Assembly: GCF_020784725.1 (NCBI RefSeq)
Contig: NZ_JAJGTZ010000037.1
Location: 1-64,000 of the forward strand
From: Limosilactobacillus reuteri
GTDB lineage: Bacteria; Bacillota; Bacilli; Lactobacillales; Lactobacillaceae
Direction: 5' to 3'
Length of the DNA: 64,000 nucleotides
Shown here: in pieces, positions 1 through 7,825 of the stretch
Numbering within the stretch: the first letter of the stretch is position 1
Layout of the letters: every line of letters starts with the position of its first letter
Made by a program: the position numbers and the translations under genes
Notes under the pieces: model-generated
What the model saw: only the letters and a program-made list of their open reading frames with translations
Database searches by the model: none
What the model was told of the DNA's origin: nothing

Positions 1-126
1 GACTTCGCAAATGTTTTGCTTCAAATCACATCGTGATTGAAGACCCTACACATTTGATTCGTCGAAACTTTGTTCAGTTTTCAAAGGTCTACCCGTTGAC
101 TAATCAAGCAGCCAATCAACATATTT
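1..126 (-). other. 5' leader of an rRNA operon (16S gene off the left edge)
   Basis: Read on the minus strand, this stretch begins just below a strong promoter and runs off the window's left end. It holds a boxA-like antitermination sequence, CTTTGAAAACT (76-86), and an imperfect hairpin (about 21-40, TCAAATCAC facing GTGATTGA), both usual in the leader between an rrn promoter and 16S rRNA in lactobacilli. No rRNA gene sequence itself is present. The call rests on recognition of this leader type plus the stacked promoters; moderately confident. Confidence 0.7.
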
Positions 127-156
127 ATTATAGCATGTATCAGATCAGCTTGTCAA
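127..156 (-). promoter_or_regulatory. rrn promoter, proximal
   Basis: Minus-strand TTGACA (151-156), 18-base spacer, TATAAT (127-132). Both hexamers are perfect sigma-A consensus. It is the nearest of three stacked promoters to the rRNA leader. Confidence 0.85.
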
Positions 157-216
157 GAAGAAATTTTAATTATTTTTGAATTTCTTTTGATTGATAACTC
201 AATCAGCAACTTTATT

Positions 217-245
217 AATGTATCATGTCATCAATCAGATGTCAA
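217..245 (-). promoter_or_regulatory. rrn promoter, middle
   Basis: Minus-strand TTGACA (240-245), 17-base spacer, TACATT (217-222). It lies about 90 bases upstream of the proximal promoter in the same orientation. Confidence 0.75.
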
Positions 246-310
246 CAATTATTTTTAACTTTTTTGCTGGACAATCTCAACAGCACTTAACTGCTTTGAC
301 AACGATAATT

Positions 311-339
311 ACTATACATGGATTTTTCTCCCTCGTCAA
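311..339 (-). promoter_or_regulatory. rrn promoter, distal
   Basis: Minus-strand TTGACG (334-339), 17-base spacer, TATAGT (311-316). Third of three same-direction sigma-A-like promoters spaced about 90 bases apart. From here to the dedA promoter (340-535) I see only AT-rich sequence with a short AATTAG/CTAATT inverted repeat and no gene. Confidence 0.7.
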
Positions 340-535
340 CACTTTTTTTAATTTTTATTCATTTTTTTCATTCGCTTTACTATTACTTATGATAATAAAC
401 GTTATTTAGCCTTTTTAAAAATGGCGTGACGCTCTTTCACCATTAATAAATTCCGAATGAATTAGTCTCACATGGCTAATTAGATTTACCAATAAATATA
501 TTTTTTCAAAAATTATTAAAAGTTTTAAACGCCTC

Positions 536-564
536 TTCACAACATTTTTCTATCTTGCTACACT
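536..564 (+). promoter_or_regulatory. dedA promoter
   Basis: TTCACA (536-541), 17-base spacer, TACACT (559-564). Transcription would begin near 571, so an upstream in-frame TTG at 555, which sits inside the -10 element, cannot be the dedA start. Confidence 0.6.
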
Positions 565-602
565 TTAACAGTATTATCTTAATTACACAAAGGAGAATTA
601 CC

Positions 603-1250
603 TTGGCAACTCTTATTGATTTTATATTACATATTGATGTTCATCTAATTCAGATTGTTAATCAATTCGGCGATGCAACCTATTTAATTTTATTCGCTAT
701 TATATTTATTGAAACTGGTGCAGTCATAATGCCATTTCTACCTGGAGATTCCCTTCTCTTTGCTGCAAGTGCACTAGCTGCTGACCCACGTTATCATCTT
801 AACATTTGGATTTTTGTTTTTATTTTCTTATGCGCCTGTTTGGGTGGAGACTCCCTTAACTTTTTAATTGGTCATAAGATTGGTAAGAGTCTTTCTAACC
901 ATTCACTTTTTGGTAAATTGATTGATAAAGATAGTTTAGAACGTGCCGAAGCCTTCTTTGAAAAGCATGGTGCGCCGGCTATTATCCTCGCCCGTTTTAT
1001 TCCGATCATTAGAACATTTGCTCCATTTGCGGCCGCAGGTTCTGGTTTTCCCTACAAGCAATTTATTCGTTATAGTGTAATTGGCTGTGTTATCTGGGTA
1101 GCACTTTGTTGTGGATGTGGTTACTTCTTCGGTAATCTTCCCTTCGTTCAAGAACACTTCTCTATCATCATTCTTGCAATTATTGTGGTTACGTTAATTC
1201 CAGCCGTTATCGGAGCACTACGTTCGCGCTTTGTTAAAGAAGATGCTTAA
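603..1250 (+). CDS. DedA family membrane protein (SNARE-associated domain)
   Basis: A 215-residue multi-pass membrane protein of the DedA/VTT superfamily, linked in other bacteria to lipid-carrier recycling and membrane-potential homeostasis. The family's hallmarks are present: an acidic residue in the first long hydrophobic segment (Glu37), the PGD motif (47-49), and the RFIPIIR segment (131-137) with its conserved Arg pair. Four or more hydrophobic stretches fill the chain. The TTG at 603 is chosen because AAAGGAG (589-595) lies 7 bases upstream and the predicted transcript starts near 571. Its 3' end overlaps the convergent gene by 33 bases. The exact substrate cannot be told from sequence. 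Confidence 0.88.
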   Translation: MATLIDFILHIDVHLIQIVNQFGDATYLILFAIIFIETGAVIMPFLPGDSLLFAASALAADPRYHLNIWIFVFIFLCACLGGDSLNFLIGHKIGKSLSNHSLFGKLIDKDSLERAEAFFEKHGAPAIILARFIPIIRTFAPFAAAGSGFPYKQFIRYSVIGCVIWVALCCGCGYFFGNLPFVQEHFSIIILAIIVVTLIPAVIGALRSRFVKEDA

Positions 1251-1871
1251 CATAAGTTTTATCCATCCCCAAATCAAAAGTAAGATTATCAATATAAGTC
1301 CTAACCATAATCCAAATAGTACTGTAAAAAATTTTTCGGGCATCAGTAATATGATTGGTGTTGTTCGTTGATCAAATAACCAATCCATATTGCTAAAGAA
1401 AAGATAATGAAATTTAATAAAAAGGACATTGAAATTTGTTATCCCCATAAACCCACTAAAGAGCAACAAAATAAATAATATCTGAAACGGTAAGATCAAT
1501 CGCCAAAGTTGATTTTGCCGTTTTTGTTTTTTTAATCCATATACTAACAACGGGAGCGAAACCACCATCACAGCTTCATTCAATAAAATCAAATATTTTA
1601 CGTCTTCAAAATGGCGAACTGCAGAAGGGGCAATTGGTAAATATCTTAGTTCGAGGACTCGTTGTGTTGGAAGCTGAATATATTTAATGACATTTCCATA
1701 ATCAGCCATTAATTCAGAAGCAGATAATCCTAGAAGATGCTTAGGTATTGTTATAAAAAAAGGTGAAATGTTAATAACGATAAAAAGAGCAATACTAATT
1801 GCAACAACTAAACTAAGTAGTGTCACTAAGATTGCTCTCCCCCATTGAATAAGTTCAAATTTCCCATTCAT
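1218..1871 (-). CDS. TIGR01906 family integral membrane protein
   Basis: A 217-residue hydrophobic protein with an N-terminal membrane segment (about 12-37) and further segments around 95-110, 120-145 and 180-210. It matches the lactic-acid-bacterial TIGR01906 (DUF1461-type) family, which regularly follows the yutF phosphatase gene, as here. The function is unknown. The ATG at 1871 follows AAGGTG (1882-1887) by 10 bases and lies inside the end of yutF, indicating translational coupling. The 3' end overlaps dedA tail to tail. Confidence 0.75.
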   Translation of the reverse strand: MNGKFELIQWGRAILVTLLSLVVAISIALFIVINISPFFITIPKHLLGLSASELMADYGNVIKYIQLPTQRVLELRYLPIAPSAVRHFEDVKYLILLNEAVMVVSLPLLVYGLKKQKRQNQLWRLILPFQILFILLLFSGFMGITNFNVLFIKFHYLFFSNMDWLFDQRTTPIILLMPEKFFTVLFGLWLGLILIILLLIWGWIKLMLSIFFNKART

Positions 1872-2625
1872 CAAGATTATTCACCTTATATGTTGGCTGG
1901 ATTTTTTCTTTTATAACTTCTTCTGGGCGTGATAAACCAGTATAAACTAATAAACTATCCATTCCGACGTTAATTGCTGCTTCAATATCAGTGTGATAGT
2001 TATCACCGACCATAATTACCTTTTCTTTAGGCAGTTGAACCCTTTCAAGTGCCATTTTCATAATTATCGCTTCTGGTTTACCAATCATCACAGGTTCCAC
2101 TTGAGTTGCATATTCTACTAGCTTTACAATCGAACCTGCGCCAGGAACCATCCCTCGTTCATTAGGTAAATTACTATCAGCATTGGTCCCAATAAATTTA
2201 GCGCCATTTCGAATTAACAAAACTGCTTTTTCAAGTTTCTCATAAGTAACACTCGTATCTAATCCGACAACGACATATTCAGGTTGATCATCAGTCAAGA
2301 TAAACCCTCGCTTTTCTAAAGCTAACTTTAATCCCGACTCACCAATAACATAAATTTTACTTTTTACTGGCGCTATTGACCGTAAATAGTCAGCAGTTGC
2401 GATTGCTGTTGTGTATATATTTTTCGCCGTAACATTAATATTATGATTTTCACGGAGGTTTTCAGCGACAAAATCTGGTGTTCTGGTACTATTATTTGTT
2501 ACAAATAGGACCTCTTTCTTGGCAGCTTGCAGTCGTTTGATAAATCTTCCGGCTGCTGGAATTTGCTTTTTCCCCCTGTAAGTAGTCCCATCTAAATCAA
2601 TAAAATATCCTTGATAATCTTTCAT
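1855..2625 (-). CDS. yutF: HAD-family phosphatase, NagD/YutF type (TIGR01457)
   Basis: A 256-residue HAD hydrolase of the IIA cap subclass, probably a small-molecule phosphatase for sugar phosphates or nucleotides. Motif I is DLDGT (10-14, nucleophile Asp10, acid Asp12), motif II VTNNST (42-47), motif III Lys183 in IGKPE, and motif IV GDN...D (207-213). The physiological substrate is not settled in this family. It is the middle gene of yutD-yutF-TIGR01906, starting 9 bases after yutD ends, with GGAG/AAGG-rich sequence upstream of its ATG. Confidence 0.88.
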   Translation of the reverse strand: MKDYQGYFIDLDGTTYRGKKQIPAAGRFIKRLQAAKKEVLFVTNNSTRTPDFVAENLRENHNINVTAKNIYTTAIATADYLRSIAPVKSKIYVIGESGLKLALEKRGFILTDDQPEYVVVGLDTSVTYEKLEKAVLLIRNGAKFIGTNADSNLPNERGMVPGAGSIVKLVEYATQVEPVMIGKPEAIIMKMALERVQLPKEKVIMVGDNYHTDIEAAINVGMDSLLVYTGLSRPEEVIKEKIQPTYKVNNLDEWEI

Positions 2626-2633
2626 CGTTTACC

Positions 2634-3170
2634 TTAGCTCCTCTTTTTTCGTTGATGAATCACAAATTTTTGACGGTGACCGTTTTTTATACGTTCTGCA
2701 CGCTGATTATGCCGTTGACGCACGTTCGGTTGTTTAACCTGCCTCCGCCGTTCATGAATGACTGGCGTAGTTTTCTTTCGATGCTGACGGTAACTGTGCC
2801 GTGGAATACAAACATCATCATTGTGAAGGATAAAATACGCACAACCAAAATTACAATACTCAAATAAATAATCTTCAATCGTATCAGTGCCCAATTCTGG
2901 TTCAAATAAGGGATTATCATCATCATAAAAACCTTTTAAGCGTAATTGGTCATATCCCCAATCCCCAACGATATAGTCATATTTACTTAGGACACTGCTA
3001 AACCGTTCTGCGAATTTTTCTGAATTAAAACCGTCACGGTAGTCCTTTACTAATTCGTAGGGATGTCCATTAACGGTAAAATGTGTCTGGTCTTTTTCTT
3101 CAATATGATAGATTAAAGCTCGCTGCTCTTCACGCTGATCAATATAATCTTGAATCTTAGCTCTATTCAT
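2634..3170 (-). CDS. yutD: YutD family protein
   Basis: A 178-residue soluble protein of the YutD family (function unknown), conserved beside yutF in Bacillales and Lactobacillales. The N-terminal two thirds match the family (the YELVKDYRDGFN and YDYIVGDWGYDQLRLKGFY segments). The last 50 residues are rich in Arg, Lys, His and Gln, which suggests nucleic-acid contact, but this is only inference. The ATG at 3170 is preferred over a GTG at 3179 because AAGGTG then sits 6 bases upstream. Confidence 0.8.
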   Translation of the reverse strand: MNRAKIQDYIDQREEQRALIYHIEEKDQTHFTVNGHPYELVKDYRDGFNSEKFAERFSSVLSKYDYIVGDWGYDQLRLKGFYDDDNPLFEPELGTDTIEDYLFEYCNFGCAYFILHNDDVCIPRHSYRQHRKKTTPVIHERRRQVKQPNVRQRHNQRAERIKNGHRQKFVIHQRKKRS

Positions 3171-3196
3171 CTCTTTCACCTTCTTTTGACTTTTGA

Positions 3197-3805
3197 TTAT
3201 TTTTGCCCCGGATACTTCATAGCCTTTTTCGCTACGATTTCTTCTATTTCATGAAAATTCAGCGGTGCTCCAAACTTAGGCTTATTTTCGAGATAGTCTA
3301 ATTCAGGAGCGTCCACACCTACATTTATATTTTCTTTAATGGGAACAGAATAATGGTGAATATGGCCATGAAGGTTAATAATTTGCGGTGCTATTCCTAA
3401 CATAAGAGGGTAATGAGTTAAGTAATATTGACGATGATTATATTTTAATAGTACCCCCACGTCATGAAACTGAAATTTAGGAAGTCCATTAAACTCATAA
3501 TTATTATTTTCTAGATACTTAAAAAGGGCGCGATTATCATGATTTCCCTTTACCAATATTAAGTGCCCATGTAACTGTAATAATACCTCAAGAATTGCTT
3601 GATAGGCATCTCGTTGAGGTTTAGTAAAGTACAGAGCAATATCTCCTAAATGATAAACAATATCATTTTCACCAACCTTATTGTTCCAATTATCAATAAT
3701 CGTTTGGTTCATCTCATTGACATCATTGAATGGCCTTGGTGCAAATTTATTTGTACCAAGGAGACTATCATGAAAAAAATGAGTATCTGACGTGCAAAAC
3801 TTCAT
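3197..3805 (-). CDS. calcineurin-like metallophosphoesterase
   Basis: A 202-residue two-metal phosphoesterase. All five ligand motifs are visible: DTH (7-9), GD (54-55), GNHD (87-90), His131 in LTHYP, and HGHIH (146-150). It belongs to the compact MPE family seen on phage and bacterial genomes whose substrates (phosphodiesters or nucleotides) are mostly undefined. It heads the minus-strand run toward yutD, separated by 26 bases, and starts just after the ackA terminator. The GAAAGAAG ahead of the ATG is a weak ribosome site. Confidence 0.82.
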   Translation of the reverse strand: MKFCTSDTHFFHDSLLGTNKFAPRPFNDVNEMNQTIIDNWNNKVGENDIVYHLGDIALYFTKPQRDAYQAILEVLLQLHGHLILVKGNHDNRALFKYLENNNYEFNGLPKFQFHDVGVLLKYNHRQYYLTHYPLMLGIAPQIINLHGHIHHYSVPIKENINVGVDAPELDYLENKPKFGAPLNFHEIEEIVAKKAMKYPGQK

Positions 3806-3854
3806 AGAGAATCTTCTTTCTTAAAAGGGCAATATAGTTATCTTAAATTCTAAA

Positions 3855-3895
3855 ATAAAAAGAGACTAGAGACAAATATTTCTTGTCAACTAGTC
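3855..3895 (-). terminator. ackA terminator
   Basis: Inverted repeat GACTAG (3864-3869) with CTAGTC (3890-3895), extended by an inner GACAA/TTGTC pair. On the minus strand it is followed by a T-rich run (TCTTTTTATTTT), as expected for an intrinsic terminator of ackA. Confidence 0.75.
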
Positions 3896-3919
3896 ATCTT
3901 TTGGCGAATTATTTAGTGC

Positions 3920-5116
3920 TTAGTTATTTTTCTTTAAACGTTCAATGTCACGAACAATCATTAATTCTTCGTTAGTTGGAATTAACAATGTCTTAATCTT
4001 TGCATCATCAGCGGAAAGGTCACGTTCAACACCATGGCAATTGTTCTTTTCTTGATCAATCTTAATGCCAAAGTAGTCAAGCTTATCTGTGATCATCTTT
4101 CGTACTGGAACACTGTTTTCACCAACACCAGCAGTAAAGACAATAGCATCTGCACCACCCATTTCCGCAATATATGCTCCAATGTAACGAACAATGCGGT
4201 TAACATAAATATCTAATGCAAGTTGTGCCCGTTCGTCACCCTTTTCAGCGGCTGCAAGAATATCACGCATATCTGGTGAAATACCAGAAATTCCAAGTAA
4301 ACCAGACTTGTGATTCAAAATATCAATCATCTCATCAGAGGATAGGTTTAATTTACCCTGCATAAAAGCAATTAATGATGGATCAACATCCCCTGAACGA
4401 GTTGCCATTGTTATTCCTGCAACAGGCGTGAAGCCCATTGACGTATCGAATGATTTACCATTCTTTACGGCAGTGATTGATGCACCCGCACCAATATGCA
4501 TGGTGATTAATTTAAGTTCTTCAATTGGTTTTCCTAACATTTCCGCAGCACGTGCAGATACGTAACGGTGACTGGTACCATGAGCACCATACTTACGAGC
4601 ACCATACTTCTCATACCAATCATAAGGCACACTGTACAATGCATTCATTTCTGGCATATCAACATGGAATGATGTATCAAAAACAGCAACCGCAAATGCA
4701 TTAGGCAATACTTTACGGAAAGCTTTAATGCCAACTAATTCTGCAGGCTCATGGAGTGGGGCATACTCTGCCAATTCATCAATCTTGCTAATAACATCAT
4801 CATCAATAATTGTTGAATCCTTAAAGAATTCCCCACCGGCAACGATTCGGTGACCTACTGCTGTGATTTCATCATAACTTGCCACAATCTTTAATTCAAT
4901 TAACTTATCTAACAAGTAATTAACTGCGGCAGCATGATCAGCAAATGGCTTATCTTCTTCATGCTTTTGACCATTACCATACTTAATCTTAGCATGACCC
5001 ATTTTCTCACCAATACGTTCAATCGTACCTTCAGCTACTACATCTTCACTTGGCATATCAAATAATTTGAATTTAAGTGTTGAACTACCAGCGTTAACTG
5101 CAATTGTTTTTGACAT
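3920..5116 (-). CDS. ackA: acetate kinase
   Basis: A 398-residue cytosolic acetate kinase, full length, interconverting acetyl phosphate plus ADP with acetate plus ATP, the ATP-yielding step of heterolactic carbon flow. Family signatures include the N-terminal VNAGSSTLKFKL, the MHIGAGASI region, FDTSMGFTP, and ATRSGDVDPS. AAAGGAG precedes the ATG. The gene follows the YtxK-type methyltransferase by 13 bases, so the two are probably co-transcribed, an arrangement widespread in Firmicutes downstream of comG. Confidence 0.97.
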   Translation of the reverse strand: MSKTIAVNAGSSTLKFKLFDMPSEDVVAEGTIERIGEKMGHAKIKYGNGQKHEEDKPFADHAAAVNYLLDKLIELKIVASYDEITAVGHRIVAGGEFFKDSTIIDDDVISKIDELAEYAPLHEPAELVGIKAFRKVLPNAFAVAVFDTSFHVDMPEMNALYSVPYDWYEKYGARKYGAHGTSHRYVSARAAEMLGKPIEELKLITMHIGAGASITAVKNGKSFDTSMGFTPVAGITMATRSGDVDPSLIAFMQGKLNLSSDEMIDILNHKSGLLGISGISPDMRDILAAAEKGDERAQLALDIYVNRIVRYIGAYIAEMGGADAIVFTAGVGENSVPVRKMITDKLDYFGIKIDQEKNNCHGVERDLSADDAKIKTLLIPTNEELMIVRDIERLKKNN

Positions 5117-5129
5117 TGACTTTTCTCCT

Positions 5130-6140
5130 TTAACGTAAATTCGTTGTTACCCATTTACTGATATCATCCATGAATGAAGCGAATTTTGCTTTATCCTTAA
5201 ATGAAGGAAACTCACCCAACAAAACTTTAGCTGCTTGTTTGCTATCTCCACCCTGACGTTGCAATAATAAAATTGATTTTTGCGCATTCGGATTAGCAAA
5301 AAGTTCTGCTGGTAAATTGATAAGTCCTTGTAAATAAGCAACAGACTGAATCCATTTAACAAATGATTGTGATTCTTTAGTTTGGAACAAGCTACTAGGC
5401 ACTAAGAATACTCCAAATGCACCAGGCTTAAGATAATTCATAGATTGTTCAATTAACAAATGGTGAACATAGGAATGCCCCTCTTTAGCCCGTGTTTGAT
5501 AGTTTTTGGCGTTTTCATCAAGCGGATAGTAACCAATTGGCAAATCAGAAATAGCTAAATCACATTGAGGAATATCCAAAGCAGTTACAGCATCTTGATG
5601 GTACAACTTTACATTAAGGTGTTGTAATTCTGTACTTACGCTCGCAACTTCTAACATATCTTCGTCATTATCTATTCCGTAACCAACGATATCTTTATCT
5701 CCATTTACTTTAAGCTGATTCATCACAGTCGTTAATAAATTAGCCGTCCCAACGGCTGGATCAAAAACAGTCTTAATCTCCTTGATTTTTGTAACCTTTT
5801 CAATTAAGAAAGCCATGATTAAGCCAATTGTATCAGGAGTCATTTGATGATTAGCCTGAATTGCGTCTTTTCGAATTACTTTCAAAAAACTCAGCTGAAT
5901 AATTTGCCGGATAATTTCTGGCTTCACATTTTGCAAATTTAATTCTTGGTATATTTTCTGCAATTCATTTACAGTTTTTTTATCAGGAACCCCGTCATCA
6001 ACACGAACAGTATTATTGTCAATAATATTTTCTGCGTTTTCTAATAGCGCATCTAAATATGAACAATTTAACACTGCTTGTAAAATTTCAGTGGCCTTAT
6101 CAAAAAGCTCAAATAATTGCTGTGGTGTTTTCTGTGTCAG
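5130..6140 (-). CDS. class I SAM-dependent methyltransferase, YtxK type (N6-adenine methylase fold)
   Basis: A methyltransferase of about 336 residues related to type I restriction N6-adenine methylases, located between comG and ackA as in Bacillus. SAM motif I is FDPAVGTANLL (about 126-136) and the catalytic-type motif IV is SDLPIGYYP (about 198-206), a variant of N/DPPY. The target is unknown. The start is unusual. The first standard start in frame is a GTG at 6074, but the 22 codons upstream remain open and read as the family's conserved N-terminus (LFELFDKATEILQ before NCSYLDALLE). No ATG, GTG or TTG precedes them; a CTG at 6138-6140 lies 9 bases after GGAGG (6150-6154). I propose CTG as the start. 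Confidence 0.75.
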   Translation of the reverse strand: MTQKTPQQLFELFDKATEILQAVLNCSYLDALLENAENIIDNNTVRVDDGVPDKKTVNELQKIYQELNLQNVKPEIIRQIIQLSFLKVIRKDAIQANHQMTPDTIGLIMAFLIEKVTKIKEIKTVFDPAVGTANLLTTVMNQLKVNGDKDIVGYGIDNDEDMLEVASVSTELQHLNVKLYHQDAVTALDIPQCDLAISDLPIGYYPLDENAKNYQTRAKEGHSYVHHLLIEQSMNYLKPGAFGVFLVPSSLFQTKESQSFVKWIQSVAYLQGLINLPAELFANPNAQKSILLLQRQGGDSKQAAKVLLGEFPSFKDKAKFASFMDDISKWVTTNLR

Positions 6141-6217
6141 TGCTAGTCGCCTCCAAATAATACAATCATTACTTTATTAGTTTAACTATTATTCCTAGCA
6201 AATTCAAGATAACACTC

Positions 6218-6424
6218 CTATCGGTCTCTTAGATTATCTGTTATTCCATCAATATAAATTGAACAAAGGTCACGTCCCATTTCCTGATAATTCTGATAAT
6301 AACGATATTGAAACAATAAAACTGAACTAATTATAAGTAGGACGGCAATACTTACAAATAAAATAGAACCCTCTTTTTTATTTTGGTGGATAAAACTTAA
6401 CAATTGCACTTGCTTTCTCTCCAT
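6218..6424 (-). CDS. comGG: ComGG-like competence pseudopilus protein
   Basis: A 68-residue protein in the last position of the comG operon. It has one membrane segment (about 19-40) behind a positively charged N-terminus and little else; ComGG proteins are poorly conserved and usually longer. The assignment rests on position and topology. It overlaps comGF by 47 bases in another frame, with AAGGAAGG directly before its ATG, which is tighter than ideal, so the start is uncertain. Confidence 0.6.
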   Translation of the reverse strand: MERKQVQLLSFIHQNKKEGSILFVSIAVLLIISSVLLFQYRYYQNYQEMGRDLCSIYIDGITDNLRDR

Positions 6425-6809
6425 CCTTCCTTGTCACCTTAATCAATACTCGTTGGGAATCAAGTTGCGTAAACGAGTATTCATGATTCTTAATTTTATC
6501 TAACAATGGCATATAACCACCTTTATTCTGACACGTTAGGTATAGAGCATGGTTTTCTCTTAATTCATACTTTTGATCAGTTGTCTGACTGTACAGTAAT
6601 AACCAATTATCACGAACCTCCATTAATTCAAAACGATGATTGATCGACTCTAATTCCCGTAAAAACAAATGCCAAGTGATCGTTGATTCTAAGTTCATTT
6701 TACCTACTTGTCTCATGCTAGTAGTAACTAAACTTATATTGATAATCACTAATGAAGAAATAATTAATGCGCAAGTTGCTTCTATTAAAGTAAAGGCCCC
6801 CTTCTTCAT
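6378..6809 (-). CDS. comGF: competence minor pseudopilin ComGF
   Basis: A 143-residue minor pseudopilin of the competence DNA-uptake pilus. The prepilin cleavage site is visible as GA before FTLIE, placing Glu10 at mature position +5, followed by a hydrophobic helix (about 11-30). The rest is a hydrophilic domain ending in IVKFYPPK, like other ComGF proteins. Its ATG overlaps the end of comGE by 4 bases, so translation is coupled. Confidence 0.82.
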   Translation of the reverse strand: MKKGAFTLIEATCALIISSLVIINISLVTTSMRQVGKMNLESTITWHLFLRELESINHRFELMEVRDNWLLLYSQTTDQKYELRENHALYLTCQNKGGYMPLLDKIKNHEYSFTQLDSQRVLIKVTRKDGEKASAIVKFYPPK

Positions 6810-7096
6810 TTTTCAACCCGACAAAGGCATCGCTCGTTATTATAAACAACTACCCTTTGGACCGTTGCTTTTGCGGTTAAATCACCACGGCTTAAAATAA
6901 CTGGTTGCTTTTTAACCACATATAAATCACTAGCCTCTTTTCCTAACCTCGTTGCGGCCATTTTTAGTTGAAGATTTCTATTTTGTAACCACAATTGTTT
7001 TTCGCAAATAAAAAATAAATTTATCCCCATTGCTACAACAAGTAAACTAATTAAACTATCTGCCATCATAAATGCCTTTGCTTTAGCGTTTCTCAA
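6806..7096 (-). CDS. comGE: ComGE-like minor pseudopilin
   Basis: A 96-residue protein in the comGE position. It has a short basic head, a degenerate prepilin site (A before FMMAD, with Asp instead of Glu at +5), and a hydrophobic helix (about 9-30). It contains three Cys, at about residues 30, 90 and 92. It overlaps comGD by 14 bases and comGF by 4. The family is weakly conserved, so the name depends on operon position. Confidence 0.7.
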   Translation of the reverse strand: MRNAKAKAFMMADSLISLLVVAMGINLFFICEKQLWLQNRNLQLKMAATRLGKEASDLYVVKKQPVILSRGDLTAKATVQRVVVYNNERCLCRVEK

Positions 7097-7517
7097 TTCG
7101 GTATCCTCCCCATCCTAATTGAATCTTCATGTAGTAATAACGGCCATCGATTAATGATTTAAAACGCTGGGTACAGGGACGCGTATAGCCATTTGGCGTA
7201 AGATAAAGTTCACCAAACCACTCAACATTCAGTGTCGAGGGAATAAGAATTTCTTTTGTTTCTCTTGTTTGATCATTTATGCGAAAAGTAATCATTTCAC
7301 CATTTTTATCGTAGCGAATCACAATAAATTGATGTTTGCTCTCACACTCTAATTGCGCCCACTGCCAATTTTGACGCAACGATTGCCAAAATTGTTCTTC
7401 AGCTAGTTTTTGACGCGTCTTTGTAAAATTCGGAATTGTAATTAGTAAAAGGAGGGCCGTTATTCCTAAAACAATAATGGCTTCAAGAAACGTAAACCCT
7501 TCTTCACGAAAATTCAT
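7083..7517 (-). CDS. comGD: competence minor pseudopilin ComGD
   Basis: A 144-residue minor pseudopilin. The prepilin motif is EEG before FTFLE (Gly7 cleaved, Glu12 at +5), followed by a hydrophobic helix (about 13-28) and a globular domain. It would be processed by the ComC-type prepilin peptidase and join the competence pilus. It overlaps comGC by 4 bases. Confidence 0.85.
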   Translation of the reverse strand: MNFREEGFTFLEAIIVLGITALLLLITIPNFTKTRQKLAEEQFWQSLRQNWQWAQLECESKHQFIVIRYDKNGEMITFRINDQTRETKEILIPSTLNVEWFGELYLTPNGYTRPCTQRFKSLIDGRYYYMKIQLGWGGYRIEKR

Positions 7518-7825
7518 CGCTGAATTGCCTTCCCATCAACAATTACAATTTTTTCATGATGGGCCTGCTGAACTTGTGCATCAGTCAGATAATTGGCTTT
7601 ATTTAACTCTTCTAAACTGACATTATCAGTTCCATTTTCATTTTCATATGCATCAATTTGGGTCTGAATTACAGAAGTCATTGCCCTTCCGTGAATACTA
7701 TTAGCACGTTTTCGTTGTTGAGAAAGATTTGGCAACATAATTAATACTAACAAGCTAATAATAAATAAGACGATTGACATTTCGAGCAAGGTGAAGCCTG
7801 ATTGTTTTTTCTTTAAAATTTTCAT
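7514..7825 (-). CDS. comGC: major competence pseudopilin ComGC
   Basis: A 103-residue major pseudopilin of the DNA-uptake pilus. It has a basic leader, cleavage after Gly10 in SG/FTLLE, Glu15 at +5, and a strongly hydrophobic helix (11-30). The acidic, ordered C-terminal domain is typical of ComGC. AAGGAGT lies upstream and the ATG touches the comGB stop codon. Of the small comG genes this is the most recognisable. Confidence 0.93.
   Translation of the reverse strand: MKILKKKQSGFTLLEMSIVLFIISLLVLIMLPNLSQQRKRANSIHGRAMTSVIQTQIDAYENENGTDNVSLEELNKANYLTDAQVQQAHHEKIVIVDGKAIQR

Noticed and set aside
191-409. Plus-strand open frame of 72 codons
   Set aside because: Phe/Ile/Thr-rich, no ribosome site, and it overlaps two promoters of the rRNA operon on the other strand.
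555-602. Longer dedA form starting at TTG 555
   Set aside because: The codon lies inside the -10 element and there is no ribosome site; TTG 603 has AAAGGAG at 7 bases.
2687-2926. Second minus-strand frame inside yutD
   Set aside because: Out-of-frame shadow; the yutD frame matches a known family.
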